Assembly (NCBI RefSeq): GCF_037975245.1
Contig: NC_092578.1
Span: forward strand, 11,950,321-12,014,320
DNA length: 64,000 nucleotides
Direction of reading: 5' to 3'
Source: Apostichopus japonicus
Taxonomy: Eukaryota; Echinodermata; Holothuroidea; Aspidochirotida; Stichopodidae
The notes under the pieces: model-generated
What the model saw: only the letters and a program-made list of their open reading frames with translations
What the model was told of the DNA's origin: nothing
Databases searched by the model: none
Position numbers and translations under genes: made by a program
Part shown: one piece after another, positions 34,721 through 46,865 of the stretch
How positions within the stretch are numbered: position 1 is the first letter of the stretch
Layout: each line of letters begins with the position of its first letter

Positions 34721-37700
34721 TTCGATTAGGTAAATTATCAATAATTAAAACCCTTCACTGAATGCGAAGAAACGGGTCGGATGCACTTTTGTTTATGGGG
34801 CCTGACTTAAACTTTTGTTTGAGTGAAAGCACTGGACAGTGAACTTAATACAGAACCTGTTTTAACCTGTTGTAAATGAAATGTATGACCTTTTCTGCAT
34901 ATTTTTTTCGTTTTAGGTTCCAATGATGTGTTTCATACTGGTTTGAAAAGCACTAGAACCCCAAACTGTTCAAGAACCTTATGGGATCCAGTCCAAAGAT
35001 CATTGAAGTCAATAGAACTTCATATCCTGCAAACGTAGTAAACTCGAAATAAACGCTATGAACTTCATGTACTTGATCTATAGGCCCACATGAGTTCAAG
35101 TATCTTGTTGATAATAACAATAAAGTTAAACCTTGAAAACTTTGCGTTTAGTGTACCACTAAACGTACCCAAGTAAACTGTGACAAGGAATAACTAAGTC
35201 TGTTGAACGTTATGATGTTTTTTTTTACTATGTTTACATAAAAAACGCGGGCACCCACCCGCACAAAACACAACAGAAAATGAATACTAAGAAGGAGAGA
35301 GGAGGATTAATAGTTAGAGAGTGACGGCTGCTCAGAAGTGACACCTGAGGTACATATTTACCTTTATAAAGCAAACATTTGCCTATACGTGATCAGCTTA
35401 TACGAGATGTAATTATGAACAACTATTACCGAGTACGGGAATTAAAGGCTGAGTCTAGAAGCATACTTAATTTTCATATGTTGTATAGAAAATTAAAACT
35501 TTGCCATCAGTGCATGTTATATTTCTGTGCCACTTGTAATTTTGAGAAATGGCCATCTGAGGCTCATTAATAAAAGTGACACATAGTGTTACAACACACA
35601 GACCATTAGTCAGTTGCTCCAACGCAACACTGAACTCTATAGAAAGCACAGTACTTTCATTGCCACAGTAATATATTTTCAATAGATTACAAATTTGTCA
35701 AGTACAAGTGATATTGAAAGGGTGTGTTTTTTCATATTGGAACTAAAAGAACTTGTTTTGATTGAGTTATTTGATTTAATAAAACAATTAATTACCTGTT
35801 GCATTTAGGCCTGCTCTGAGGAGCCTCAATCTGAGCAACCTGACCATCACCTTAGTCTTAAAGTTGCATATTGTAAAGATGAGAATCACGAAAACTAATA
35901 CGTTTTCTTTGCTCCTGGACTGACATTTCAAGAGTGACATATCTGCCCACAGTTTATACTTGTTTTTAATTCAGGTTTGTTGCTGATCTGTCAGTTTTTG
36001 ATAAATGTTTAGGAAAAGCGGGTAGAGTAGGGACCGTGACAATATGACACTAATTTATTAGTAGAACTGCATGAGCTTCGATTCAGTTCAGTTTTAGCTA
36101 CAGTAAAGTCTGAGTATAAATGTGATACAGGTAAGGGGATTGTCATGGGGTACCCTGGTTAGGGCTGCAGATGCTGCAGAGGTGGATGGGGCATACTCGT
36201 GGAGTAATCGTAAAGCTTCTTGCGGCTGCACGCATCGTAGTAATTAGATAAACAACATTGATAAGTTGGTGTACACTTTCTATAGCGGCAAGTATGGTGG
36301 GGGTGGGGGAGGGCCGGGAGGGGGCACTGAAAAGATCAAGCTGAAACTGGAACGTCACAGAATCAGATTTGCCTCATTAAAACAGAGATATCGACGTTGT
36401 TAGCAGTAAAGTGTTACTCTTATAAGTACTAGGCCTAAGTAATGAATAAAGATGCCACTGATTAAAACTATGACACCTACCTTAAAGCATGCCTCCACAA
36501 GTATAGTCGGGTTGTTTTGTATTAACACAGCAAGGGTGATACATGGGAGGCCTTCTAACGAAAGTCCTTTCCGTCAGTGCCTAGCAAACCTTTATACTTG
36601 TTTCGCTATGATTTTTTTTTCGATGTAGCCTACGTATTATCACTGAATAATTACATCTGGAATGCATACGATTCTCTAACTGATAATATACATCTTGGCC
36701 GTCCGTCGGTGAGTCAAGTTGAGACCAACCACTGAGAATATGAAATTGAAAGCAAACATAGACAGAAATCAAGAATCTCCGAAGTTATTTTAATAGTGAT
36801 TTGGTATAATTGTGGTCTAACTTCGGTGGGTGTAATCTACTGAGAGCCTCTGGGCAAATCTCCATAAAAATGGAAATATGTGCTGAGTTTACGCACATAC
36901 ATTCCAGGTGGGGTTCAAAGGATTACCGCAGTAAAAGGAAACTGGGTGACCTTTGACTGATCTTTGATCACTCAGTTGCGTATACAGACCTAACATGTGA
37001 CCAAACGGAATACAAGGAACTCAAGTGCCAACAGCAGTAAAGCCGATAAACAAATTCAAATAATTTTATGTATATGATATATAATATAGTTGTGTTAGCC
37101 TATATCAATAAAAGAAAGAAAGAAAGAAAGAATGAAAGAAAGAAAGTAAGAAAGAATGTAAGAAATTGGTTTCTGATCATACTCAGAGATGTTCTGTTCC
37201 CTATTACTAAATGTGTCAGTAAAAAGGTGGAAATATCGCGGTTTGGACGGAAAGAAAAAAATCTAAATAATGTTATAATATTTATAAATTAAGGTCTCCT
37301 TATAACAATTAAAACCTTCATATAGGTTGTGACCTTATTTTGCGAAGATCATGGACACTTGCTGTCGTGTTTGGTTGACTGCCATTTCGTCACTTTTCAT
37401 TCGAGTTGGCTGAAAATCCGTGAGTGGTTTGCATGAGTTCAGTTTTCATACATGCGATCATTTTTCCCCAGTTATTTTAAATATAGTTTTGAAGGCCATT
37501 TGAGTTTATTTTCTGAACACGTAGAAAAATGCTACTCCTCCTAGAGCGTTTGTCCAAATGTTGTGTATATAAACCTTTCAATGGTGGTGAACCAAAGTTG
37601 TTCAGGAAAGAAAGTTTTGTCGTCATGTGAGGGCCCAAAACAGGGTATTCTGTGAAGTTTCAGTTATGATGAAATGAAGGCCACAGATCATGTGCAATGA

Positions 37701-38343
37701 TTGTGACATTTGTTTTCAACTGTTTAGTATTCATGACCAGTAGGCCGTTGCGTTTTGGTGTGAGTAGCAAAATGCCTTCCATCTTAATTTCCCGTCATTT
37801 TGTGAAATTATTCCACCCGTGGGAGACTTGATCAAGTCAAATATTTACTTCAGGCTCGCGATCTAGTTCGTCATTCATTGTAAAGGACTACTTGGCAGAT
37901 TTGCAATTTGAACTTTTCAACAGTTTGTATGTGAAATACGACATGTGTGAATGATGTATATTGTTGAATCAATTCCGATTTTTGCTCTTGAACGGTCGTT
38001 CCATTAATGTATGGGTGTAACTTTCGTGAGGCAATTTTGGGTTAGCACAATATCCACAACATTTTAGCAGATATAGCAGAGGAATACTTTTTCTACGTTT
38101 GCGTTTGCATGAAAGAAAACTACGAAGTGCACATATACTGTTGGTTCTTTGTTTCGCAATGGGGTTTATGGCGTTTATCCCTAGTAATAATGGCAACGAT
38201 CTTATTGCATAACATGAGTTCGTGACAGTGTTTCCACTGTCAAGGAAATTTCCCGGAATACGACATCTATTCAGAGACAAACAACGAGTGGTTCGTATAT
38301 ACACCCTACAGTAATTAGGGCTAACAATCGTTGTAATTTATGT
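34721..38343. other. Long unannotated region
   Basis: It includes a GAAA-type microsatellite at about 37105-37165 and a half-site-like cluster at about 36955-36970 (TGACCTTTGACTGATCTTTG). No exon with recognisable similarity was found on either strand. Confidence 0.4.
37105..37165 (+). repeat. (GAAA)n microsatellite
   Basis: Imperfect AAAG/GAAA repeats with occasional T substitutions. Confidence 0.85.
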
Positions 38344-38503
38344 TGAGCTCGCCAATATTTATACATTAATACTCAAAATGACACAGTCTCAGGTGAAAAC
38401 GTTGTGACCACCATACCTAAGGAAATGTAACATTGAAAAGTCTCCTACTCCCATAAGAAGGTGCATTTTGAGTATTAATGTATTAGGCCTAATATTTGTG
38501 AGC
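38344..38503. mobile_element. Probable 160-bp foldback MITE
   Basis: GAGCTCGCCAATATTTATAC...ATTAATACTCAAAATG (38346-38380) is mirrored at 38465-38503 by CATTTTGAGTATTAATGTAT...AATATTTGTGAGCTC. The loop is about 85 bp. There is no coding capacity; a target duplication was not assigned. Confidence 0.65.
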
Positions 38504-39469
38504 TCAAAATTCACAAAGGGTCAACAATATCTGCAGAACTCATATAAACAAAAGGTTTGTCATGATGTTTTACAAGGATAACATTGGCTCCTACCCTGTT
38601 ACGACGAAGTCATCCATGAAACCTCCATACAGTTTTGCATTCTGGTTTAAGAAAGGCAGCTCTGCATTTAATTATTCAAGGAAACAGCCTTTTGACTTTG
38701 CAGATATATTTCAAACTATGATCATTGCTTATTTCAATAAAAAACATTTATCTTCATGTCTTTTTCAAAACAAATATTTACAACTTTCCAACGTTTTAAC
38801 AAACTATATCTACTATGAAGGACCATAAGGCAAGCTGGAAAAAAATGAGATGGGAGGAAGGGACATGACATCGTTATCTCGCCTATGTCTTATATTTTCG
38901 CCTAAACAAATGGATAAACTACTCAGAAATATTGTCAATCAAAACAAATTTCTGTGTGCAGGGTTCACTCGATCATGTCAGATAGTGACACATGCTACCC
39001 AAAATTTCACTATCACTTATACTCTTAGAAAGGAAATAGTAGACTGGGTGTAGATAAGACTTATGATTTGAAAAGAGTGGATAAGGACTCGACAAAACTG
39101 AGCGGCTAAAACAATGTTAAGCTGTCCAATGTGTTTTCAAGTTTTCTGGTGTTTACATTAAACAATTGGCAATATGACAGGTACGTTGTAGCTTTTCATC
39201 TGAGTGAGCTATATACCGCCCTGAGTATTTGAGAGACTTAATGACTCTTCAAGTTAGTTTTGGCACCATCAGTTTTATAGCAATATACAGCGTGCATTCA
39301 TACCACTTGAAATATTAATTTCCTAACAATTTGCAAGTTACTTAGACGTGCAACCCGGAAATAACCTAATGTAATAACCCACATAACGTACTTTGGTACA
39401 CATTCACGGTGAATATGTACATTGAACAGTGCCTCGATTGTTGTGATAAAACGATATGTAAGTCTTGTT
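38504..39469. other. Unannotated stretch
   Basis: Open frames at 38562-38828 and 38850-39053 (plus) have no recognised domain or splice context. Confidence 0.4.
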
Positions 39470-39605
39470 GTACCTTAGGTGAGTAGGAGTACCACATTGA
39501 GTGTAAGAAGCCTATTGTTTAAAGAGGAAGTCAAAGGTCATTTGGGGTCACCAGAGGTCAAAACGTGGAAACCTGTTTCATAATCTACTGTTTATCTACA
39601 GCCGA
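39470..39605 (-). repeat. Half-site repeat, reversed copy with four phased half-sites
   Basis: At 39528-39560 the plus strand reads AAGTCA, 1 bp, AGGTCA, 4 bp, GGGTCA, 4 bp, AGGTCA: the mirror image of the 11.3-kb and 25.6-kb arrays. The upstream part 'cattgagtgtaagaagcctattg' is the family signature. Confidence 0.7.
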
Positions 39606-40004
39606 TTAGCATATTAGATAACTTGTGTGTTACGCCTGATAACAATAGGAGAGGTTGTTGGCAATACTTCTGGGCATCCGCAGATAGTATCAGAGAAAAT
39701 CGAACCAATCGATTTTAGCTTAAGTTCGCTCACTACATACCGGTACGTCGTTCCATTATACAAAGGTGTGCTGTTTTGTACATACAACGTTCGAGTTCAT
39801 TGGAATGAACGATACCGTTGTGAATCACAGGTATTAAATCTTTGCTTTCGTAGTGTTGACATTTTCCGTCGCATTTCGCAATTGTCGAGATTCAGTGTCA
39901 AAAAAAGAAGAAAAAGAAACGACCAGGCGCCATTTATACAAAAGGTAACTGTCGTCTAGTTAGATTTTTATCAATGACCAATCTCCTGTAATGTCATCTA
40001 TCTG
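39606..40004. other. Unannotated stretch, left part of composite repeat copy 2
   Basis: A 110-codon plus-strand frame (39627-39959) has no recognised domain. The segment from about 39850 resembles 33480-33605, so it is more likely repeat than gene. Confidence 0.4.
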
Positions 40005-40660
40005 ATCTCTTTCAGAGTTTGCGGCATCCAGTATGTTGGTGAAACCAAACCCACTCTCAAGAGTTCTATGTTCACAGATCCACAGTCAACACCATGAAGA
40101 CTGAGACCCCGGTTGGAGAACACTTTAAGCCTTCCCAACCATACACGGGATTGACACCTTAGGTAGCCGTCCTGACCTAGTACGAATCAGACACTGTGGA
40201 TGCAAGGCCTTGGTACCATTCAACCTCATGAGCTCAAATTCAGGAAGGACATGACTAATCTTTCTCCTGCCTCCCCCACCCCCTCAATCTCCCATTGTTT
40301 CCCGCTCTGCCAACCCTCTTCCCGTAGCTCTCTTCTACCTTCCCCCCCCCACACTTTTCTGTCTTTTTCCTTCTGCAGTTTATTCCCTACCCTCTTCCAG
40401 CAATCCTCTCTTTCCCCTCTACAGTTTATCTCCTACCTCTCCACTTCGCCTGTTGGTTACCTTCTTCTCTCCATCCCATGTCTACTAATCCTCTTACATC
40501 TATCTCATTTGTGTTCACCCTGCTCATTGACCTGTCTGTATTCTGTGCTTGTATATTTCCCTTTTGTTACTGTTACTTGTCATTCAGCCTCTGAAGAAGA
40601 TCCTGCTAGGATCAAAACGTCAGGCCCACTTACTTTTACTCAAATTAAAAAAATATATAT
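40005..40660 (+). mobile_element. Penelope-like retroelement 3' end with GIY-YIG remnant
   Basis: CGIQYVGETKPTLK (from 40020), then after a frameshift FYVHRSTVNTMKTETPVGEH and FKPSQP, matches the GIY-YIG endonuclease of Penelope-like elements; LGSRPDLVRIRH and TIQPHEL follow as the C-terminal end. A pyrimidine-rich 3' region (40250-40560) matches the reversed copy at 3.3-3.7 kb. At 40591-40620 lies a hairpin flanked by CTGAAGA and AAAACGT that resembles a degenerate hammerhead ribozyme core, as described for this retroelement class. The copy is 5'-truncated and frameshifted. Confidence 0.8.
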
Positions 40661-41713
40661 TACACATCGATATCACCACGGCTTGTTTATGTGCAGGCAA
40701 CCCCTACACAGTATAGAGTATGGTACAAGGCATAGACTACTAACAATAAACATTGGACATCCCCATCTGAAGTTTAGATTTAAGAGCATTAAATTACTTT
40801 AGCCCAATAAACAAAAATTACAAAGTTGTAACCACTTTATTCCGAGTTTCGAGATATTAAAATCTTAACTTAATGACACAAGACCCCTTTAGAGTTGATC
40901 TGCAGAATAAAATTGCACAATTATCTGTCATTTTGGTAAACATTTTCGACGCCAAAGCATGGAGCTGCCGAGTTACTTTGGCTTCAATGTGTTATACACT
41001 AACAACGGTAGGAATAAAATTGGGTTCGTTAACACAGACACGTGAAGGAAAAACTGTTTAGTGTCAGAATACACTTAAGATGGCCAAACATCTCCTAAAT
41101 TATTTCATTTCCTACATGCCATCAGTCATTATTCGCAAAATATACAACAATTTAAGGAGTTTTGAGACAAGTTTGCTGTTATCGCTGCTAGGATTTGCTG
41201 TTATCGCTGCTAGGATTTTTTGCAAAGATTTTCACTCAACACCAGTTGCAAATGAAATGCTCTTTCAACTTTAGATCTTCAGCACAGTGTATAAACGATA
41301 CAGCGATGGACATCTCAGGTCCAGCTAAAGATAACAAAGGTATCACGTTTCATTACTGTCTGCATTTTGTTGCGACACGAATAAAACGTTACTTGCAAGC
41401 AACAGAAAGTTAACTTTTTTTCAGATGGCCGCACGCGGTTTGGGGTGACTTCAATGCCTTTAAAAAATATTTTCAGTGTCGCGGCCTGAAAACCTTTAAA
41501 ACATGAATTCTCATGGTAGAAATCATGGATACTTTTCATACATGGCATATGGATTTGCCATATTGAATAGCCAACAAGGATCCTGTTGCTTGTGAGGTCA
41601 AATCTCATTTGAAGTCTAGTGCAATGAAGTCATCGAAACCTTAATGCATTTTGCATTCTAGTTTGTCTTGTAATACACTATAAAAGCCGTATACAACCTG
41701 TCCCGATAGCAGT
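40661..41713 (+). repeat. Composite dispersed repeat, copy 2 (right part)
   Basis: It matches 33.6-34.7 kb in the same orientation (see that entry), here split from its left part by the Penelope-like end. An 18-bp internal duplication (gatttgctgttatcgctgctag) lies near 41176-41217. Half-site content is reduced to one AGGTCA near 41594. Confidence 0.55.
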
Positions 41714-42380
41714 CAACGAGGTAAATGAATCTGGAGAAACTATCACACAGTAAATACGAGCGTACGCGCGTACCATGTATGGAGGGTCATGTGATGTGTT
41801 CCAGGGTGGTACTAATATACTACTCTCCCTATTACGCATGATGATTTCATCCAACTAGTACGTAAATGTGTTTGCGTGCTTAGAGCAGCAGACGACACCC
41901 GTTACCTAGCAATAACCGTGCCTGTAGCCTAACGTGATAGCTATATTCCCGTCGAGCAGCATTAGGCTCTGTTCCATGGAGAATTCCGTGGTTGCACTGA
42001 ACTAAACATTTCCCCACATTTTCCATTTCTACATTCACTTATAGCGTGTAGTAATAACGTTAGGCCATATGAGACAAAGCTTGCCCCTAGAGCTGTATTA
42101 ATAAGTAAGATTATGTAGAAAGCCTGCCTTCATTCAAGAGAATAAGGTTGAACGTTAGCATATTAGCACTATTTCGTAGGCCTGAAATACCAGTACCTTC
42201 TTATGCCGTTAGTTCCCATGTCCGAACCGACCAATCTTTCACGAAGTCACTAACACTGTTCTCGAACTGCTACAGAGAAATATCAGTATAGTACCACCCT
42301 GGAACACATCACATGACCCTCCATACATGGTACGCGCGCACCCAATTGACATGAATCCTCCAGATTCATTTACCTCGTTG
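41714..42380. mobile_element. 667-bp non-autonomous DNA transposon with 8-bp target duplication
   Basis: The ends CAACGAGGTAAATGAATCTG and its complement are perfect for over 20 bp, and inverted similarity continues inward through TACCATGTATGGAGGGTCAT and GATGTGTTCCAGGGTGGTAC on both sides, so the inverted repeats are about 120 bp. The flanks ATAGCAGT (41706-41713 and 42381-42388) are an identical 8-bp duplication, which fits hAT or a related 8-bp group. No transposase is present. It ends 296 bp before the ABITRAM start codon, so it may form part of that promoter. Confidence 0.85.
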
Positions 42381-42675
42381 ATAGCAGTGGTTATAACGGT
42401 GCAGACTCTAGAGCATATGAAAAGCTACCCTTTGCATATATTGAGCACTTGGCTTGCCATACGTACGATAATACTCATTATTTCTGTTTGAACCATCAAA
42501 TAATGATTCAAATAATCGACGATTGTTTTAATGCAATATACTGTCTGTATAACCACTTCTGCGATATAAACAACAGCACAGTCAGCAACAGCTCAGATAC
42601 CAACAGCGTGGTTTCATCAAGAAAACCTGAAACTGAAGATAGACACCTGTGCTGTGAAGTTGAACTGATGTTCTT

Positions 42676-42757
42676 ATGGCGTGCGTTTACGATAAAAATG
42701 GTTCAGAAGAGTACAAAACCTTCTTGGATAAATATTTTGAAAAGAATTATAAAATAG
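42676..42757 (+). CDS. ABITRAM: ABITRAM (Simiate/FAM206A), exon 1
   Basis: The ATG at 42676 opens MACVYDKNGSEEYKTFLDKY, then FEKNYKI, and a donor ATAG|GTGAAT in phase 1. In-frame stops lie just upstream, so this is the start. FLDKYFEKNYK aligns with the conserved N-terminal motif of the family (VDRYF.RWYK type). The leftover G is completed by exon 2 to give valine. The family protein is a small nuclear and cytoplasmic factor reported to bind actin and to affect transcription; these roles are known for mammals, not shown here. Confidence 0.8.
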
Positions 42758-43566
42758 GTGAATCCCGACACTTTGAATCATATCGTTTGTAGGCATCACG
42801 TAGCGTTAGCCTAAGTTAACGTAGGCCTTACCCAAGTTGATGCAAGCCTAACGGTTAGGCCAAACCTAGCCAAGGACCTATGATCGTGCGGTACCAGTTA
42901 TGAAAAGCAAGTTAGCTTGTCCCACAATGTATTTTTCACGAAAGTTAGACCATCAATTGTCGGCTACCTTCACTAGTATCGGATATGAATTAAAAAGTAA
43001 TATGTTTGTGATATTGTACAATCAGAATGGTTGAAATATAGGTGTTTCTAATTCTATGATCTATATTTGCCTCCCCGTGCTCCAATTGGTGTCCACTTAG
43101 CCAGATGGCCGAATCACTGCAGAGAATAATTTTTCAAGGAATTTATTACAACTGTTGGAACTACACAAAATTCTGGAATTGATTAACTGGCCAGCATAAT
43201 TTGTAAGGGGATTGGTTGGGCACAATTATGTTGAAAATAACAGTGACATCCAGGCTGAGAAAGGTCCATGTGAGAGAAAACAAGCATGACTCAACTTAGG
43301 TGAAACAATTGTATCATTTAATTTCATAATGGTCTTATATGCATATGTGCAAAAGTATTCAATTTGCAAATTTCCAAGCAAAAACTTGGTATTTAGTATT
43401 TACCTGCATATCCAATGCTTCCTTCTCAGTTCCCCACTTGAACAAAATGAGTTTGTTGCTACTGATATCAACTCAAATGTTAACCTAACTTCCCAAAAGT
43501 TAAGCTACTTGTTTGTGTTCAATTGATAGTATGATACTAAAAATACCTCCAAACAACTCTTTAAAG
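42758..43566 (+). other. ABITRAM intron 1, left part
   Basis: TAGGCCTA-like words occur near 42800-42860. Nothing else was recognised. Confidence 0.5.
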
Positions 43567-43736
43567 ACCTTTGTTGTATGGTCGTGCCTATTTGTTGGCC
43601 AGCCAGCGGAATGAAAGAGAGGCATTACGTTATTGCAAGGCAGTGGGACTAAGGTGTAGTGCCCTCAGCTCCTCATTATTCATCCAACTGTTGAGGGAAA
43701 AATTAAGAAAACAGATCAAAGAGGAATTCTTCAAAG
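43567..43736 (+). CDS. Possible internal exon of unknown identity
   Basis: After an AG (tctttaaag) a frame reads LLYGRAYLLASQRNEREALR, YCKAVGLRCSALSSSLFIQL and LREKLRKQIKEEFFK, ending at a good donor AAAG|GTAGTA in phase 1. The helical, arginine- and leucine-rich text looks like real protein. It lies inside ABITRAM intron 1, but its likely start phase does not fit exon 1, and the family has no such segment. It could be a nested gene, an exon of a neighbour, or a relic. I do not recognise it. Confidence 0.35.
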
Positions 43737-43879
43737 GTAGTATATGGCAGCGTAAAACATAGTCACTGTTTTCAGAAAGTTACTCTGGTGAACTAATGAA
43801 AGAACCAGTCATAAAGTCACCTCTGCGCAGTATTGCATAGAATACTGTAGGTTATGGTTTAGAGTATAACAACACTTTT

Positions 43880-44140
43880 GTGAAAACGTTGTGGTCAAGT
43901 GGTGAAAGCAGTGGGCTTGTGATCAGGTTCAAGTCCTGGCCAGATCATTACGTTGTGTCCTTGGGCATGGCACTCAATCTCCATTACCTCTCTTCACGCC
44001 AGGTGCATAAATTTGGCTGTTTAGCTGCTGCCATTTGGAGAGATTGTCTCTATGTTTGACAGGTTCTAGTTTATACAGGGTTATGTGGTGATGTGCCTTG
44101 TGCACCATTATGTCTGCGCTTTATAAATGATGATGACAAT
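43880..44140 (+). mobile_element. tRNA-derived SINE
   Basis: Box A TGGTCAAGTGG (43892-43902) and box B GGTTCAAGTCC (43926-43936) form a pol III promoter, followed by the shared SINE body 'tgtccttgggcatggcactc...ccaggtgcataaat' and a tail 'gcgctttataaatgatgatga'. The TGATGA simple tail marks the 3' end. It lies in the same orientation as ABITRAM, within intron 1. Confidence 0.8.
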
Positions 44141-44379
44141 AAGGAGGATGAATAGCTGCAGATCTATTGTAATAGTTATTTGAACTAGACTAAGAAATAT
44201 TTAAGTACTTTGCAAGTAATGATCCCATATTTTTAAATAGTCTGGAAAAGTTTGCCCCAAGAATTTTATCTCACAGTTTTATTCCTAGCCTAAGGCGCAA
44301 GGGACCTATGAAGTTGCAATGTCATTTGTTAAATTGCTTGTAAACAACATAATTAATTAAAATAACTATGTCTGAACTT
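44141..44379. other. ABITRAM intron 1, unannotated
   Basis: AT-rich; nothing recognised. Confidence 0.4.
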
Positions 44380-44645
44380 ACACTTGGCATATGAATTTGT
44401 CTTAGTGAGTATAAGAACCCTACTGAAATACTTTTAACGAGGATAACTCAAAAAGAACAAACATGGTTGAACATATCTCCCTTGGTGAGTACATGAACCC
44501 TATTGAAATAACAGGAGGTCAGAGATTACTTCAAAAGCCAAGCTTGTGCATGTTCAACCACCTAAATGAGTACAAGAACCCTTGCGATTTTGTGAAGGTC
44601 GAAGATATCTTAAGAGGCGAATGCAGCACAGAAATTATGCTGGTC
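44380..44645 (-). repeat. Degenerate half-site repeat monomers
   Basis: Two or three monomers with 'gagtacaagaaccct' and 'catatgaatttgtcttagtgagta' words, but few intact AGGTCA sites. The 95-codon frame at 44463-44750 is made of this repeat and is not a gene. Confidence 0.5.
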
Positions 44646-44859
44646 ACAGGTATGCTGGTCACAGGTTCTGATTTTCACAGAAAATGTACTTTACAGTATT
44701 TCTCAAGACAGAACTTGTGGACAGAACTTAATAAAGCAATGATATGGTAGGCGGAAGAAAATAAAACAAATTGATATCAGAGGTCAATTCTATTCAGAGA
44801 GAGATCAAGAATGAAATACTTATTATACTTGACATCTCAAGAGAAAAAAATGCACAACT

Positions 44860-45165
44860 TTTGCTGCATTAATATTCATGAGTGGGTGGGGCTTAATAGG
44901 AAATCGTCAGAAACAGCTTGTATACACAATATCTCAACAAGCACAAGTTGAATTAATGTCTATCTTGCTGCCCTATGATACGTAGATGTGCCCTATTGTT
45001 TTTGGTTCCCATCTCATTAATGAGTAGGTGGGCTTCAATGTAAACCCACACATTATTCATTAGATAATCCTCTTCATTTTGGTGTGGAAAAGTTCATGAA
45101 TATTAACATGTATGGCTTACCACACTATGAATATGATTAGGCATCGGAACCATGAAACGTTTTCG
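44860..45165 (-). repeat. Repeat family with ATTAATATTCATGA and GTGGGTGGGGCTTA words
   Basis: It matches, in reverse, the units at 59.2-60.5 kb (CCACCCACTCATTAATATTC, AGGGCACATCTAC). About 1.3 units are present. Confidence 0.6.
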
Positions 45166-46417
45166 TTTCTGGTTATCAAATTAAGCAGGTTTTGAGATAT
45201 TTTGTCAGCAAAACATGAAATTAACCTACCTTTAGTTACTATTACTGCTATAGAGATTTCTCTGAAGTCTCTGAGAGTTAGTTATTGCAAGCATTATGGT
45301 GATTCTGACATGTGGTACTAAAGTTAAGCTGGGGTCAGATATCATCAGTTCAACTGCACCCTTGTAAACAAAGTGTGAACTGACTGAGTGCTCCTTGAAG
45401 TTAATTGATATCGTGGCTAAAATAAACTGGGGTTAAAACTTTCTCAGATAATGTGACATTACTCTATTCCCTTGTGAAACTATCTCCATCATGCAGGTTG
45501 TGATTTTTTCATAACTTGAAAGCAGTTGCAAACAGAGTTTACAAGGTAAAATGATTCACTGGCATAAAAGGTACCTTGCCTCAATGATGTTGGGAATTAT
45601 ATTTGTTGCCTAGCAACTACTTACACTGCAAGATACTTTCTCAATGTCTGGTTCATCTTACTGTAAATTGTAATCTATGTTGCAAAGCAAAATATAAATT
45701 AAAGCTCCATTCAAGTTAGAGTTTTAGGCAGTAGGTTTTGCTAAACCTTCTGCCTAGAACTTTACTATCAGTTTTCAGTGTCATGCATTAAGCCAAAGAA
45801 CTGCTTAATTCTTTCCTGTAATTGAAAATGATGTACCATATTATACTTCAAATGCAACTTCTGGTGATGAACTTCCCCAACAAGTAAAAAGTAGAAGACC
45901 TTTCATTCTGGAAGAAATCTTTTACCTGTGTGCAACAGGCTATCATGGCTAGAATGCATGGTGTAGTGCAGGAATATTTTATCTGGTATATCATAGCAAA
46001 TCGTGATGAAAATGTAGGTAAATTGCTGCACAATTGAAACTATGTATAGCAGTTTTGTGCACAGGACCATATTACTTTCAATAGTTTATGGGAAGCATAA
46101 TTGATATCATCTAGACTGCTATGCAAACTGTTATATTTAGTCCGTCTAGTATAGTGGATAATCTTTCTATCTGCAGTTTTGGCCAAATGCACTGGAAACA
46201 CAACCCACACATATTACATACACCAGGGTTTGTGATTTCCTTTTCACAAATTGCATTCAATTTCCACTCAGGTTCATATATCGATATCTCAGTTTGAATT
46301 TGCATCTTGAAATAGCTCCAGAACCATGAAACAGTTTGGTGTTTTGGTTTGTTTTTACCTTAGTCATAGTTGAATATATGCGTTTTTATATTCATTAACA
46401 AAACTTACTTGTGGACA
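45166..46417. other. ABITRAM intron 1, unannotated
   Basis: No exon or repeat was recognised. Open frames on the minus strand at 45848-46033 and 46111-46305 lack features. Confidence 0.4.
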
Positions 46418-46746
46418 GAAGTGTCGCCAGACATTTAAATCTTGGGGGAGGGGCACAGCCCTTAATTAGGGGGCACAATGTTTATTTGTAAATGCCATCC
46501 TGGGGGATGGGTCTAAGGGAAGGGGATGTCAAATGTTTGATTAATTAAGGGTCCTTAGATGCAATCTGGTGCTATATTTTGCAACTTGAAGTAACTTTAT
46601 GTTCAAGAATTTTCGGGCTTAGTCCGTCCAATATTTATGTTTTTAATTGAGGCAGATAAGTTTTTGTTTTTAACACTACAAATCACATCTGGGACAGCAC
46701 AATTTTTGGGGGGCGAGGGCACGTGCCACCCCTTGGTGACGCCATT
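46418..46746. mobile_element. Poly-G family MITE in ABITRAM intron 1
   Basis: The ends 'agtgtcgccagaca' and 'ggtgacgccattgc' are weakly inverted around GGGGGAGGGGCACAG and GGGGGGCGAGGGCACG blocks. The internal words GGTCTAAGGG and CCTTAGATGCAATCTGGTGC link it to the 25.8-kb element. Confidence 0.5.
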
Positions 46747-46865
46747 GCTTGTGGAATTGGTTACCATTTATTTGGAACTTTATAACCTTAATTATAGGTT
46801 AAAATATGAAAAGTAGCAAGCCAGTAGGTACATAATACAGATATTGCTTTCTGCTCTCATTACAG

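Noticed and set aside
39627-39959. 110-codon plus-strand frame as a gene
   Set aside because: No recognised domain, and its right part resembles a repeat segment at 33.5 kb.
40200-40802. 200-codon plus-strand frame
   Set aside because: Its N-terminus is the Penelope-like C-terminus and the rest is pyrimidine-rich 3' region read through.
43892-43936. tRNA gene from box A and box B
   Set aside because: The stems do not fold as a tRNA and the head is joined to a SINE body and tail. The same applies to 18839-18886.
44463-44750. 95-codon plus-strand frame
   Set aside because: It is composed of half-site repeat monomers.
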